Positions 23,813 through 32,254 of a DNA stretch of 41,678 bases are shown here, piece by piece. The stretch's first letter is position 1; every line of letters starts with the position of its first letter. Source of the stretch: a virus. The notes under the pieces were generated by a model. That model saw nothing but the letters and a program-made list of their open reading frames with translations, was not told the origin of the DNA and did no database searches. The position numbers and the translations under genes are program-made. The DNA is taken from IMG/VR virus record IMGVR_UViG_3300021093_000151, positions 1 to 41,678 of that record; one strand, given 5' to 3'.

Positions 23813-26800
23813 ATGCCAATTGATATACAAAGGTTTTCGGAATACAGACCTAACGATTCAATAACATTATTAGGCAATGTATATATAGCTAAGGATTATC
23901 AAAGTCCGTTTTCATTTTCTTCTTGGCTAGGTAGTTTTAAACAGTTTAATGAAACACCTGAGGTATATATCGACTCATATAGAAGATATTTGTCTGAATG
24001 GTATAAGATTAAAAATAATATCATTCTCACAAATGAGCAAACAATAGTACTATCATATATAACTATTTTCTATGATTTAAAATTAACTTATTTTACACAA
24101 GATGAGAGAAGATTTCTTACAACATTAGATTACAATAGTAAACAAGATATAGATATTGCAATACCATTCTTTGCAAGAAAAATAAAAGCTATATGTAGAG
24201 ATTTAATAGATCTTCGCGAAAATGTAAAAGCTCAACCTGTAAAACTCAATTTAGGTGGTACAAGAGAAACTCTACAAAATGTAATATTCAATACAATCTA
24301 CACATCATATAATGATACCGAACTTAAATCAGAATTTTATAAATCTGATATTGACGGTACCTACATACTAAACAATACACGTGTTTTAATTGAAGATTTA
24401 TACGACGATACTGACTATTATAATTTATCAGCATATTCACAACAAATAGAGATAGATAGTAACTTATTTTTAAATTTTACTGATGCTATAATTAACGAAC
24501 TTGAAAACATTCAGTATATAGTACCCGAACTTTCAAAATATCTAACATATACACCTACACCAGACCCTAATGATTTATTTGCTCTTTATGATAAAGACTA
24601 CATTAACACAATTAATGATGGTTTATCATCTAATTTAAATTTACTAAACTATAAGAATTTAATACAAGAATTTGCTGGTACTAATTTTTATTACTTAAGT
24701 ACAAATAGTCTATCTCAGTCTGTAACAGGGGTATTATTTGACACAACTTCTGACAGTGCAAATGATCAAAATATTTTTAACATCAAATTTGCAATTAAAC
24801 AATCTACTGACAATTTATATTCAGCAAAAGATGTAGGTGGGTTTTATTTACCCCAACGTATCGGTTTATTATATTACAACCCAATAAAGTCTTCATTTAG
24901 TTTAAACACTCAATCATTACCACCTGATAGTGTTATAATATTTCCCGATCCTGCAGTATACCCATATAGCACATCTGGTCAAATAAGCTTTGTATACAAT
25001 ACTACAGTTTTCAAACATACTTTATCAGATCAATATATTTACGGTGATATAAAAAATGATGAAAACCTACCTGATTTCAAAGGGTATCAAAGTTTAAATC
25101 AAAGTTTAGAATTAGACTTTAGTAATGTAAGTAAACCATCAGACAGTGTTTCATTTTTTAAGAATAATAAAAACAATATTTGGTTAAACCCTGATGTATA
25201 TAGTACAGCTAATAACGCTATATACCCTGTAAATAATAGACAACAAAAACTTTTAGTAGATAATAATGCAGATATTATAAAGTTTAAAACAGATGTTTAC
25301 GGTAACAGTTATGCATTATTCAAAACAGTATTTATAACTACAAATATCACCTCAAAGTCTGAGGTAACGTATATTTGCAATCATTTTGATGGGTTCTTTC
25401 TTAACTGGCCTAGATATTCTCAACTAGACTTTAATTATACAGCTACAACACCGGAAATAGATGGTTATATAAGAACCGGTCAAATTGCTAATACATTTGA
25501 TCAGTTAAGTTCGGTTAATTATTACTATTTTAATCCTCTCACTAAACTTATAAATGTAAATCAAATACCTGAGTTTGCTTTAAGTGGTAGTTACTACTAT
25601 GTATTCGGTGGTTCGTTTAACGATTTATATTGTAATATAATAGACAACCCAATATATGTTGGAACTGAAACATATGATGGTCACACATTTATAAACGAAT
25701 ACAATGGTGTAAAATTATATGAAACACCATCTACTGATTCACCATTATGGCCAGGTAGTATTAGCAATGCATTAAATTTATATTATCAAGTATTGGTAGA
25801 AGGTGGTGTTAATAATTACGCATTAAGACCTACATTTACACAACCACCAACATTTAAACCGGCAGCATTATCGGGTACAGGTTGGACATTTACAACAGAA
25901 AATAAAATTATTGAAGGTGGAACATTTGTATATGTGAGAGTAGAGAACGGTCAAGTTATAAACTACAATCCTTTTGCTTTAAGAGCAAATGATTTTTATA
26001 GTCAAAATATACCATATTACAATAACATACTTTCAAGCTCTACCACACAATACAGTTATGTTTCAGGATTATCGAGTGATTTAGATATTTACACAAAACG
26101 TAATATCATATTAGGTGATGTTTATGTAAGATCAGGTAACAATACAATTATATCTAATGTATCTGATGCATTAAGTGCTAATTTTGTGCGGTTCCCTGTA
26201 GTGGTGAGAGATGAAGTAAAAAACAACTTAATAGATTTCGATATAATTTATGATACATTACTCATTGAAACAGATAATTATAGAGTAATTGATCGGATAA
26301 ATTACGATTACAACACTAATAAGTTTATAGGTAATTTCTTACCAGCAATTTATATAACACGTAATCAGAATGATTTATCGATAGATAAATTCGGTGATTA
26401 TTTTTATAACGAAGATTATAAGAATGTTTTATTTTTCAATACAACTCTTTCAAATGCTGTATCGGGTAATTTAAAAATTATATACCCAACAGTGTATAAA
26501 TTTGATTTAGCAAGCTACGACTTCAAACAAATATATCCAAATCCAAATACTAATTTAACACAATTTAGTATGACGAGTTACCTTTCAAGTTTTTATACAA
26601 ATGGTTTGTTTGATAATTATCAATATATTTTCAACCCACAAAATTGTGATGATCCTACGGTAACGTATAATGAAGTTGCAGATACATATACAATGGTTAC
26701 AAAAATGTATGATAATGCTGGAGCGTATTGTATTCAAGAGCTTCAATTTAGATTTATAGCAGGTATATTTACACTGTTAACTAATAAATGTTATTTTGGT

Positions 26801-26926
26801 GATGAACTTATAAGAGATGAAAGTTATTCTAATAGTGTAAGCGCAACATTTTTAGACTATATAACACCTCAAGTAGGTTTAAATATTGGTACCTGGGATC
26901 AAACAGCTGGGTTATATAAATTTTAA
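23813..26926 (+). CDS. Large tail/baseplate structural protein (1037 aa)
   Basis: This is the largest protein of the window. The N-terminal 150 residues are helical (WYKIKNNIILTNEQTIVLSY, RFLTTLDYNSKQDIDIAIPF, then FARKIKAICRDLIDLREN). The long remainder is Tyr/Asn/Ser-rich and beta-like. The length is near that of T4 gp7 (1032 aa), and it follows the gp25-gp6 block by one gene, so a wedge or fibre-attachment role is plausible. The N-terminal helical pattern (YRRYLSEWYK) hints at docking to the wedge. I could not recognise a family-defining motif. It has its own late promoter, and the next gene follows 5 bases after the stop. Confidence 0.6.
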   Translation: MPIDIQRFSEYRPNDSITLLGNVYIAKDYQSPFSFSSWLGSFKQFNETPEVYIDSYRRYLSEWYKIKNNIILTNEQTIVLSYITIFYDLKLTYFTQDERRFLTTLDYNSKQDIDIAIPFFARKIKAICRDLIDLRENVKAQPVKLNLGGTRETLQNVIFNTIYTSYNDTELKSEFYKSDIDGTYILNNTRVLIEDLYDDTDYYNLSAYSQQIEIDSNLFLNFTDAIINELENIQYIVPELSKYLTYTPTPDPNDLFALYDKDYINTINDGLSSNLNLLNYKNLIQEFAGTNFYYLSTNSLSQSVTGVLFDTTSDSANDQNIFNIKFAIKQSTDNLYSAKDVGGFYLPQRIGLLYYNPIKSSFSLNTQSLPPDSVIIFPDPAVYPYSTSGQISFVYNTTVFKHTLSDQYIYGDIKNDENLPDFKGYQSLNQSLELDFSNVSKPSDSVSFFKNNKNNIWLNPDVYSTANNAIYPVNNRQQKLLVDNNADIIKFKTDVYGNSYALFKTVFITTNITSKSEVTYICNHFDGFFLNWPRYSQLDFNYTATTPEIDGYIRTGQIANTFDQLSSVNYYYFNPLTKLINVNQIPEFALSGSYYYVFGGSFNDLYCNIIDNPIYVGTETYDGHTFINEYNGVKLYETPSTDSPLWPGSISNALNLYYQVLVEGGVNNYALRPTFTQPPTFKPAALSGTGWTFTTENKIIEGGTFVYVRVENGQVINYNPFALRANDFYSQNIPYYNNILSSSTTQYSYVSGLSSDLDIYTKRNIILGDVYVRSGNNTIISNVSDALSANFVRFPVVVRDEVKNNLIDFDIIYDTLLIETDNYRVIDRINYDYNTNKFIGNFLPAIYITRNQNDLSIDKFGDYFYNEDYKNVLFFNTTLSNAVSGNLKIIYPTVYKFDLASYDFKQIYPNPNTNLTQFSMTSYLSSFYTNGLFDNYQYIFNPQNCDDPTVTYNEVADTYTMVTKMYDNAGAYCIQELQFRFIAGIFTLLTNKCYFGDELIRDESYSNSVSATFLDYITPQVGLNIGTWDQTAGLYKF

Positions 26927-26931
26927 ACAAC

Positions 26932-28485
26932 ATGAATTTACCAACCGATACAAAATCATCGAGTATAGTTCTCAAGTCGGGTTATAATACATTAACGTTT
27001 GACCCTAGAAAAGACATCTCTGTATCTATCGACTATTCTTTCTTTCAATCCACAAGTGCTTTAGGTGGCGGATTTTGTATATTTTTTATAGGTAATTCTT
27101 TACAACAAGTAATTAGCGGTACACCTGGGCCTGGATTAGGTTATGCTCCAAGAACAGACTACGTACTTAACGGCGTTACAACCAACCCAGGTGTTGAAGG
27201 ATCTTACTTAGCTGTTGCTTTTGATGTTGATGGTTATTTTGCATTATCAGGTACAGGTATAACAGGTGGTACAAATAACCCAGTACCAAACAGTATAACA
27301 ATTAGAGGTGGTGAATCAGATAACTATAGTTTTATAGATAACAGTGGTAGTTTGAATCTTTATCCAAATACAAATTACCCCAACACATCAACTTTACAGC
27401 TTAGCACATTACAAGACGAATACAAAACAGTACGTGTAAATTTACTTAATTTTTGTAAAACAGTGACAGTTGAATTTAAAAATAATAAAGGTGAGTTTGT
27501 AACATATTACACTAAAGATGTAAATCTCACCCCACCGGGTAGTTTTGTTCGCGCAGGGTTAAGTTATTCAACGGGTGTATCAGGTAATAACAATTTTTGG
27601 ATAAAAAACTTAAATTTTAGAGGTGTGGAGGGATATGCTACACCTACACCTACGCAGACTGTAACACCAACACAAACAAGAACAACAACTCAAACACGTA
27701 CAAGCACTACAACACCTAATATTACACAGACACAAACACCCACAAGAACAAGGACACAGACACCAACACAAACCCGGTCCAGTACACCGACACAAACAAG
27801 AACAAACACTCAAACATCTACAAGAACCAGAACACAAACTCCTACTCAAACACCCACACAGACTTTAACATCAACACAGACTAGAACTAAAACACCTACA
27901 CCCACTGCAACAAGAACAAGAACGCAGACACCAACACAAACTAAAACACCTGATATAACACCTACACGTACACGTACACCTAATGTAATTGTACCTACAC
28001 CAACCCCGACACCTACACGAACAAAAACATCGGTGGTGACAAATGTCCCAGGTGGTTATTGGATTAAACTGATTTTAGACAATCCCGATACATCATGCCA
28101 ATTAAATGTCACCAATTCAGCTTATTATAACACTGTCTTTATTGGTGATGAACCAGGTTATTCAGATGGTGCCATGTATGGTACTGGTCCGGTAGCGCCT
28201 AGTATAATTGCAGAGGAGACAGTTATTTTATCATCAAGAGAATTAGGATTAGTATACGTTGATCCTCAATTTATGGCAAACGGTTCACCTTATATGGATA
28301 GTATAGGGTTTAGAGTTACATTTGACGACTATGGTTTAGTTGATGAAACTTGCCAAATTTTACGCACTTTAACTTTCGAAATATCTTACAGACAAATTAG
28401 AGATACTATATCAGCTCAAGTTAATTCAGGATTACATACTGGTCAACCTGCTGACCCAGTTATTTACACTATGAGCCCTTCATAA
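26932..28485 (+). CDS. Lectin-like fibre protein with Thr-X repeat stalk
   Basis: The 517-aa protein has three parts. Residues 1-235 look like an L-type-lectin/jelly-roll domain (VSIDYSFFQSTSALGGGFCI, FFIG; YLAVAFDVDGYFAL; SITIRGGESDNY; a final VRAGLSYSTG strand). Residues 237-366 are Thr-X repeats (TPTQT, TRTRT and similar). Residues 367-517 are a compact tip with two Cys. The repeat type is the same as in the protein truncated at the window start, but that tip differs. The likely role is a glycan-binding fibre or spike at the tail. It lies 5 bases downstream of the 1037-aa gene and is probably cotranscribed with it. Confidence 0.7.
   Translation: MNLPTDTKSSSIVLKSGYNTLTFDPRKDISVSIDYSFFQSTSALGGGFCIFFIGNSLQQVISGTPGPGLGYAPRTDYVLNGVTTNPGVEGSYLAVAFDVDGYFALSGTGITGGTNNPVPNSITIRGGESDNYSFIDNSGSLNLYPNTNYPNTSTLQLSTLQDEYKTVRVNLLNFCKTVTVEFKNNKGEFVTYYTKDVNLTPPGSFVRAGLSYSTGVSGNNNFWIKNLNFRGVEGYATPTPTQTVTPTQTRTTTQTRTSTTTPNITQTQTPTRTRTQTPTQTRSSTPTQTRTNTQTSTRTRTQTPTQTPTQTLTSTQTRTKTPTPTATRTRTQTPTQTKTPDITPTRTRTPNVIVPTPTPTPTRTKTSVVTNVPGGYWIKLILDNPDTSCQLNVTNSAYYNTVFIGDEPGYSDGAMYGTGPVAPSIIAEETVILSSRELGLVYVDPQFMANGSPYMDSIGFRVTFDDYGLVDETCQILRTLTFEISYRQIRDTISAQVNSGLHTGQPADPVIYTMSPS
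27640..28029 (+). repeat. Degenerate hexamer repeat encoding Thr-X
   Basis: About 390 bases of degenerate acacaa/acacct/acaaga hexamers encode alternating Thr with Pro, Gln, Arg, Ser or Lys. The repeat class is the same as at 3-1007, but it is about a third as long and more diverged. Confidence 0.9.
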
Positions 28486-28491
28486 TAAATA
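28484..28491 (+). promoter_or_regulatory. Late promoter box AATAAATA
   Basis: AATAAATA overlaps the stop codon region of the lectin-like gene and ends 6 bases before ATG 28498. Confidence 0.65.
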
Positions 28492-28497
28492 TATAAA

Positions 28498-29226
28498 ATG
28501 AACCAAACAATTTACATTAGTTCGACAGAAGATAATGCTGCTTTATCAGCATACCCTGTAACTAGTGGTTATTTATTTTACGTTGTTGATCAAAATTCAT
28601 TATTATTAACATCAAATTACTATAGTAACACTGCGCAAGGTATAACTAATTTTAGTGATAATGATAGTTTTATTACAGATTTGACCACATTATCTGGTGG
28701 TACGTTTACAGATTATGAAGATGGCTATTTTAACTATACAAGAATAACATCATTAACTGCAAACGAATTATATAGTGAAACTAACCCTATACGATTTATT
28801 TTATCTGGTATACAAGATACAGAATATAATATAATTAAAATAATATTTGATAAATTTGGAGATAATACTGTAACTACATCCGTTGAAAAAGACTTTTATT
28901 TAACATATAACGATACTAGCGCTTTGCAAATATTAGAGGAGACAAACGAATATAAAAGCCCCAAATATAAGATATTTGAATCTCTATATCAAACAATTAC
29001 GGCATCATTTATCAATACCTACACCCCAAAATTTTACGTATATAGAGTGAATGGGGTAATAGATGTTATAACAATACACATTACAGTTGCAAAGAAAAGT
29101 TTTCTTACAATAACGCAAAATTTTAGAATTATAGATATTTACAATACAGATAATAACACTATATTAATTAAAATGCAAAACCCAATCACCAATCAAATTT
29201 ATTTCACAACGCTAAGCGGTGGTTGA
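28498..29226 (+). CDS. Unknown late structural protein
   Basis: The 242-aa protein is beta-rich and Thr/Tyr/Asn-rich (TIYISSTEDNAALSAYPVTS, FYLTYNDTSALQIL, NPITNQIYFTTLSGG). It is the last gene of the structural block and has its own late promoter. I do not recognise a family. The composition resembles the neighbouring fibre and baseplate proteins, so a virion role is inferred. Confidence 0.6.
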   Translation: MNQTIYISSTEDNAALSAYPVTSGYLFYVVDQNSLLLTSNYYSNTAQGITNFSDNDSFITDLTTLSGGTFTDYEDGYFNYTRITSLTANELYSETNPIRFILSGIQDTEYNIIKIIFDKFGDNTVTTSVEKDFYLTYNDTSALQILEETNEYKSPKYKIFESLYQTITASFINTYTPKFYVYRVNGVIDVITIHITVAKKSFLTITQNFRIIDIYNTDNNTILIKMQNPITNQIYFTTLSGG

Positions 29227-29253
29227 TTTCAATATACTGTATTATAAAGTATA

Positions 29254-29259
29254 TAAAAT
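29254..29259 (+). promoter_or_regulatory. Possible -10 box TAAAAT
   Basis: TAAAAT lies six bases before ATG 29266, the spacing seen at the clamp loader and cREC genes. No convincing -35 is present. The flanking ATATACT...AGTATAT (29232-29254) forms a loose inverted repeat. Confidence 0.3.
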
Positions 29260-29265
29260 GTAAAT

Positions 29266-29529
29266 ATGAAGAATTACATTAACGAAGAAGAGAAAAAGAA
29301 ACAAATAGAACAAATGTGGGAAGAGTATGAACGTTCTAATAGAACGCATACACCTGAACAACATAGTAACCCGTCTAATGATTTGGATTACGATGTAACT
29401 GTAGATAGCAACATATATGAAGACATCTCAGATAAAAGAGAACACGGTAACAAGCGTAAAAACAAACAAGGTAAACAGAACAAAAAGAAAAATAAATTTT
29501 CAAAAATTCCAGACGAAGATTATATCTGA
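29266..29529 (+). CDS. Small charged unknown protein
   Basis: The 87-aa protein is very polar: an acidic N-terminal half (MKNYINEEEKKKQIEQMWEE) and a Lys/Asn-rich C-terminal half (KRKNKQGKQNKKKNKFSK). It is probably mostly disordered. The last 113 bases overlap the SprT-like frame in the +1 frame. It may therefore be a separate gene or, by a +1 frameshift in the A/T-rich region near 29490-29510, the N-terminal part of a longer SprT-like protein. Confidence 0.5.
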   Translation: MKNYINEEEKKKQIEQMWEEYERSNRTHTPEQHSNPSNDLDYDVTVDSNIYEDISDKREHGNKRKNKQGKQNKKKNKFSKIPDEDYI

Positions 29530-29971
29530 TTTTTTAAAACTATATAAACATTTAAATAAAAAGCTATTTGATAATAGTTTACCGCTATGTCAAATAGCTT
29601 TTTACCCTATACAAAATACATATGGAGAGGTATATGTTAAAGCATGTACGTTTAATAATACACAACATCCTTTTTTAGTACTAAACCCTTGTTATTTTAA
29701 AAAAGGGGTTGAATACATAGCGGAGATACTAATACATGAAATGGTGCATATATATTGCTCAACACATAAAATTGAAGATGTAAACCGTGTCAACGGTTAC
29801 CATAATATACAATTTAAAGTGGTGTGTGGTAAAATTAATTTAAAATGCAAGAAAGACAAAAACGGGTACGATAGGACATTTTACACACCACAATTAAAAC
29901 AGACAGTAAACAATATAATAAAAAGAACAAATCTTGTTTATTTGTTTGAAAAATATAATTACAATATATGA
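29417..29971 (+). CDS. SprT-like zinc metalloprotease
   Basis: The 184-aa frame contains the SprT/Spartan signature: FLKLYKHLNKKLFDNSLPLC at the start of the domain, then EYIAEILIHEMVHIYCSTHK with the HEMVH zinc site (HExxH), then NGYHNIQFK supplying the third His and the C-terminal YDRTFYTP. In eukaryotes Spartan cleaves DNA-protein crosslinks; phage and bacterial SprT functions are less clear. The only ATG (29417) lies deep inside the previous gene and yields a Lys-rich leader unlike the family, so the true start may be a non-ATG codon near 29515 or a frameshift product. Its stop overlaps the next ATG (ATGA). Confidence 0.75.
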   Translation: MKTSQIKENTVTSVKTNKVNRTKRKINFQKFQTKIISDFLKLYKHLNKKLFDNSLPLCQIAFYPIQNTYGEVYVKACTFNNTQHPFLVLNPCYFKKGVEYIAEILIHEMVHIYCSTHKIEDVNRVNGYHNIQFKVVCGKINLKCKKDKNGYDRTFYTPQLKQTVNNIIKRTNLVYLFEKYNYNI

Positions 29972-30228
29972 TTTCCAATAAACTGCTCACCGTAATACAT
30001 CAAGCACGTTACTCATATGTAAATGAGGATGCTAAAGAAATATATGTATGGCACGGTACTAATGAAATTAATATATATAATTACCTTGGTGAAGATATTG
30101 GTAAATTTAATATTATAAATTACAATAAAGATGATGTATATAAGAAGTATGAATCTATAAATATAAGAGACGTAACCCTATCTATTGATGATATTGTTTA
30201 CTCAACATATAGAAAGACTAATGAGTAG
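29968..30228 (+). CDS. Small unknown protein
   Basis: The 86-aa product is coupled to the SprT-like gene by an ATGA overlap. It has a Tyr/Asp/Asn-rich, mixed alpha/beta pattern (YSYVNEDAKEIYVWHGTNEI, then NIYNYLGEDIGKF). No family is recognised. Its 3' end overlaps the next gene by 8 bases, so this is an early-type operon of small genes. Confidence 0.55.
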   Translation: MISNKLLTVIHQARYSYVNEDAKEIYVWHGTNEINIYNYLGEDIGKFNIINYNKDDVYKKYESINIRDVTLSIDDIVYSTYRKTNE

Positions 30229-30427
30229 ACGCAAAAGCTCTAAAAAAACACAAAGAAAAGAGTTAATGGATGTTATATGCACTAATATTGCGTGCGTAAT
30301 TTTAGAGGAAGGGTTGTATCCAGGTACCAAAGATTTTGATGTATTATATCAAAAACTTATTCAATCTATATCTGATCAAATCAAAGTCAACGTTATAAAA
30401 ATAATACGCAAGACTATCGATTCTTAA
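30221..30427 (+). CDS. Small basic unknown protein
   Basis: The 68-aa protein starts at ATG 30221, giving the basic N-terminus MSRRKSSKKTQRKELMDVIC; an in-frame ATG at 30185 would lie within the previous gene. The C-terminal half is helical (YQKLIQSISDQIKVNVIKII). It could be a small nucleic-acid-binding or late-transcription accessory protein, but there is no diagnostic motif. The 3' end overlaps the reverse gene by 14 bases. Confidence 0.5.
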   Translation: MSRRKSSKKTQRKELMDVICTNIACVILEEGLYPGTKDFDVLYQKLIQSISDQIKVNVIKIIRKTIDS

Positions 30428-30968
30428 AGTGTTTACTTACTCGTTTTGATGGTACTAGACAATAATTATACCAGGTGCAACCATCACAATATTCATCATT
30501 TTGATACCAAATATGTGGTTGCTGGCAAGTACCACCATTAGGTATCTGACATTGATTAGGGCCACCTGTAAATAATTCCACAAAAGTTTTGAATGATTCG
30601 TATGTATTTTTTGTTGCAAGCTCTTCTTGTTTTTTCAATAAAAACTCTTCACTTTGTAGATAACTAGTATTATCAACTTTTTTCTCACGCTTATTTACTT
30701 TCTTAATTTTGTTACGTACAAGTACAATATCATCAACTTCAGGTAGCTTAGCCTTTATTTTTAACTTGTCACGAACTTCTTGCTGTGAAAGACCTTGTTT
30801 GAGAAGTTTCTTTGCCTTACTACTTATAAAATGTTTTTCTAGTTCTTCTAAAGATCCAAATTTTGCTATCTTACGTTCAAATGGTGGACCATACATGTAA
30901 TGACGTTTACCGGTGATGAGACAAGTAAGGTAGCCCGACTTAGGTTTTTTATTGGATGGTTTACTCAT
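30414..30968 (-). CDS. Unknown protein with C-terminal Cys cluster
   Basis: The 184-aa reverse-strand protein has a basic N-terminus (MSKPSNKKPKSGYLTCLITG) and a helical middle (SKAKKLLKQGLSQQEVRDKL, which reads like a helix-turn-helix). At the C-terminus a Cys-rich segment (CQIPNGGTC, CDGCTWYNYC) could bind zinc or an iron-sulphur cluster. The upstream region has no late box but a sigma70-like promoter divergent from the RadA-like gene. A DNA-binding or regulatory role is plausible but unproven. Confidence 0.6.
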   Translation of the reverse strand: MSKPSNKKPKSGYLTCLITGKRHYMYGPPFERKIAKFGSLEELEKHFISSKAKKLLKQGLSQQEVRDKLKIKAKLPEVDDIVLVRNKIKKVNKREKKVDNTSYLQSEEFLLKKQEELATKNTYESFKTFVELFTGGPNQCQIPNGGTCQQPHIWYQNDEYCDGCTWYNYCLVPSKRVSKHFKNR

Positions 30969-30977
30969 TGCTTATAG

Positions 30978-31006
30978 ATCTTATGAACATCTGTTGATTC
31001 TTTCAA
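30978..31006 (-). promoter_or_regulatory. Sigma70-type promoter (reverse)
   Basis: On the reverse strand: -35 TTGAAA (31001-31006), 17-base spacer, -10 TAAGAT (30978-30983). It drives the Cys-cluster gene and is divergent from the promoter at 31015. Confidence 0.5.
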
Positions 31007-31018
31007 GAATTTTCTTGA
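31003..31018. promoter_or_regulatory. Inverted repeat between divergent promoters
   Basis: TCAAGAA-TT-TTCTTGA carries 7-bp perfect arms around a central TT (31010-31011) and covers the -35 elements of both divergent promoters. It may be an operator or simply mirrored -35 sequences. TTCTTGA recurs at the -35 of the tRNA promoter (37444-37450). Confidence 0.45.
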
Positions 31019-31042
31019 TGTTTTTTTGGTTCCCAATATAAT
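31015..31042 (+). promoter_or_regulatory. Sigma70-type promoter of the RadA-like gene
   Basis: -35 TTGATG (31015-31020), 16-base spacer, perfect -10 TATAAT (31037-31042). The expected start is near 31049, giving a leader of about 23 bases, unlike the other early genes. Confidence 0.65.
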
Positions 31043-31071
31043 AGAGGGGTCGGATATAACCATCTACAAAA

Positions 31072-31995
31072 ATGCAATTAGATCTGCAAAAACATAATAC
31101 ATTTCAAAAAGTTGAAGACATCCAAATACCTGATATTTTTTATCGTAAGATGAAATCGGGTATAAATGAGATTGATAATTTATTTACAGATGGATTTTTA
31201 CCAGGTGGTGCATTTACATTAACAGCAGCTCCTGGATGTGGTAAAACAACGTTAATGTTGCAAATATTAAACGGTCTATCAGACAATTACAATGTCGGGT
31301 ATGCTACAGGTGAAGAAAATATTTTTCAGCTAGCATATACATCAACAAGAATAAATTGTACAAAAGTACCAATTGCAAATATAACAGATGTCGACTTGTT
31401 GATCGAAAAAACAAAGAACCTTGATTTTCTCGTTATTGATTCATTTCAATCATTAACAACATCTTCTAAATTTAATTCAAGAGAAAAGGAACAATATTGC
31501 GTTCAAGAAATAGTTAAAGCTGCTAAAACAAACGAATGCGCAATTTGTTTTATAGTTCATTTAACTAAGACAGGTGTTATGAAAGGTAGCACTCTATTAC
31601 CACACACTGTAGATGCTAATTTAGAGATTGTTCCAATGGAAGGTTATGAAAATGATGGTGGTCGCACAATATTTTTCAGTAAAAACCGATACGGTCCATG
31701 CAACATCTTGAATGCGTTTATAACACTCAATGGTTACGATTTCACAATAAAGAAGGAAACTAATGAAGAAGCAATGTCTGTAAAGAGTAAAAAGAAGAAT
31801 AAACTATATACTGCAATTCTAAATATGACTGGTGAAATTACAGTATCAAGAATTGTTGATAATATTGATGTAAATGTTATTAAAGCTAATACGTTATTGA
31901 GAGAACTCACACAATTAGGTAAGATTGTAAAAATTGGAAGAGGTAATGATGCAACATGGAAGATTGTTGAACAGGTGGTAAATATCGATGTATGA
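31072..31995 (+). CDS. RadA/DnaB-like RecA-fold ATPase
   Basis: The 307-aa protein has a RecA core. Walker A is APGCGKTTL (about residues 54-62), Walker B is LDFLVIDSFQSL (about 118-130) and FIVHLTKTGVMKGS follows. FFSKNRYGPCN (about 201-211) is the KNRFG motif that marks RadA/Sms-type recombination ATPases. The C-terminal 65 residues look like a winged helix (NKLYTAILNMTGEITVSRIV...IKANTLLRELTQLGKIVKIG). There is no N-terminal zinc finger and no C-terminal Lon-like domain. It probably drives branch migration or a helicase step in phage recombination-dependent replication. It is coupled (ATGA) to the next small gene. Confidence 0.8.
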   Translation: MQLDLQKHNTFQKVEDIQIPDIFYRKMKSGINEIDNLFTDGFLPGGAFTLTAAPGCGKTTLMLQILNGLSDNYNVGYATGEENIFQLAYTSTRINCTKVPIANITDVDLLIEKTKNLDFLVIDSFQSLTTSSKFNSREKEQYCVQEIVKAAKTNECAICFIVHLTKTGVMKGSTLLPHTVDANLEIVPMEGYENDGGRTIFFSKNRYGPCNILNAFITLNGYDFTIKKETNEEAMSVKSKKKNKLYTAILNMTGEITVSRIVDNIDVNVIKANTLLRELTQLGKIVKIGRGNDATWKIVEQVVNIDV

Positions 31996-32222
31996 GTAAC
32001 ATGTCGAACCCAATCCAGAAGGAAGCTTTATTGCGATCAGTATCTGTGGAGTGGGTTAATAACGGTAACCCACAGTTTGTTACACTCACAGAGTGGGGTA
32101 ATAAAGAAGGTGCTGATTTTGTGTCTCATAATCTAGCAAGTATCCAGCTAACTAACCAGCAACTTATTGCTTTAGTTAATTGCGTGACTAAGATATTAAT
32201 GTTCAGAAGTAATAATAATTGA
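31992..32222 (+). CDS. Small unknown protein coupled to the RadA-like gene
   Basis: The 76-aa protein begins MSNMSNPIQKEALLRSVSVE and contains WVNNGNPQFVTLTEWGNKEG. The ATG overlaps the RadA-like stop. The tail LTNQQLIALVNCVTKILMF is helical. No family is recognised; a partner of the ATPase is conceivable from coupling alone. Confidence 0.55.
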   Translation: MSNMSNPIQKEALLRSVSVEWVNNGNPQFVTLTEWGNKEGADFVSHNLASIQLTNQQLIALVNCVTKILMFRSNNN

Positions 32223-32238
32223 TTTTATTTGGAAACCA

Positions 32239-32244
32239 TATAAC
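32239..32244 (+). promoter_or_regulatory. Possible -10 box TATAAC
   Basis: TATAAC would start transcription near 32251, four bases before ATG 32255. The upstream -35 match is poor. Confidence 0.3.
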
Positions 32245-32254
32245 ATAGACGTGT

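Noticed and set aside
27610-27849. Reverse-strand Cys-rich frame (79 aa) opposite the Thr-X repeats
   Set aside because: It is the complement of the ACA repeat (TGT codons read as Cys). It has no promoter and lies fully inside a convincing forward gene.
32239-32254. A full sigma70 promoter before the TGT-like gene
   Set aside because: Only the -10 is acceptable; no -35 at 16-18 bases. Listed as a weak site only.
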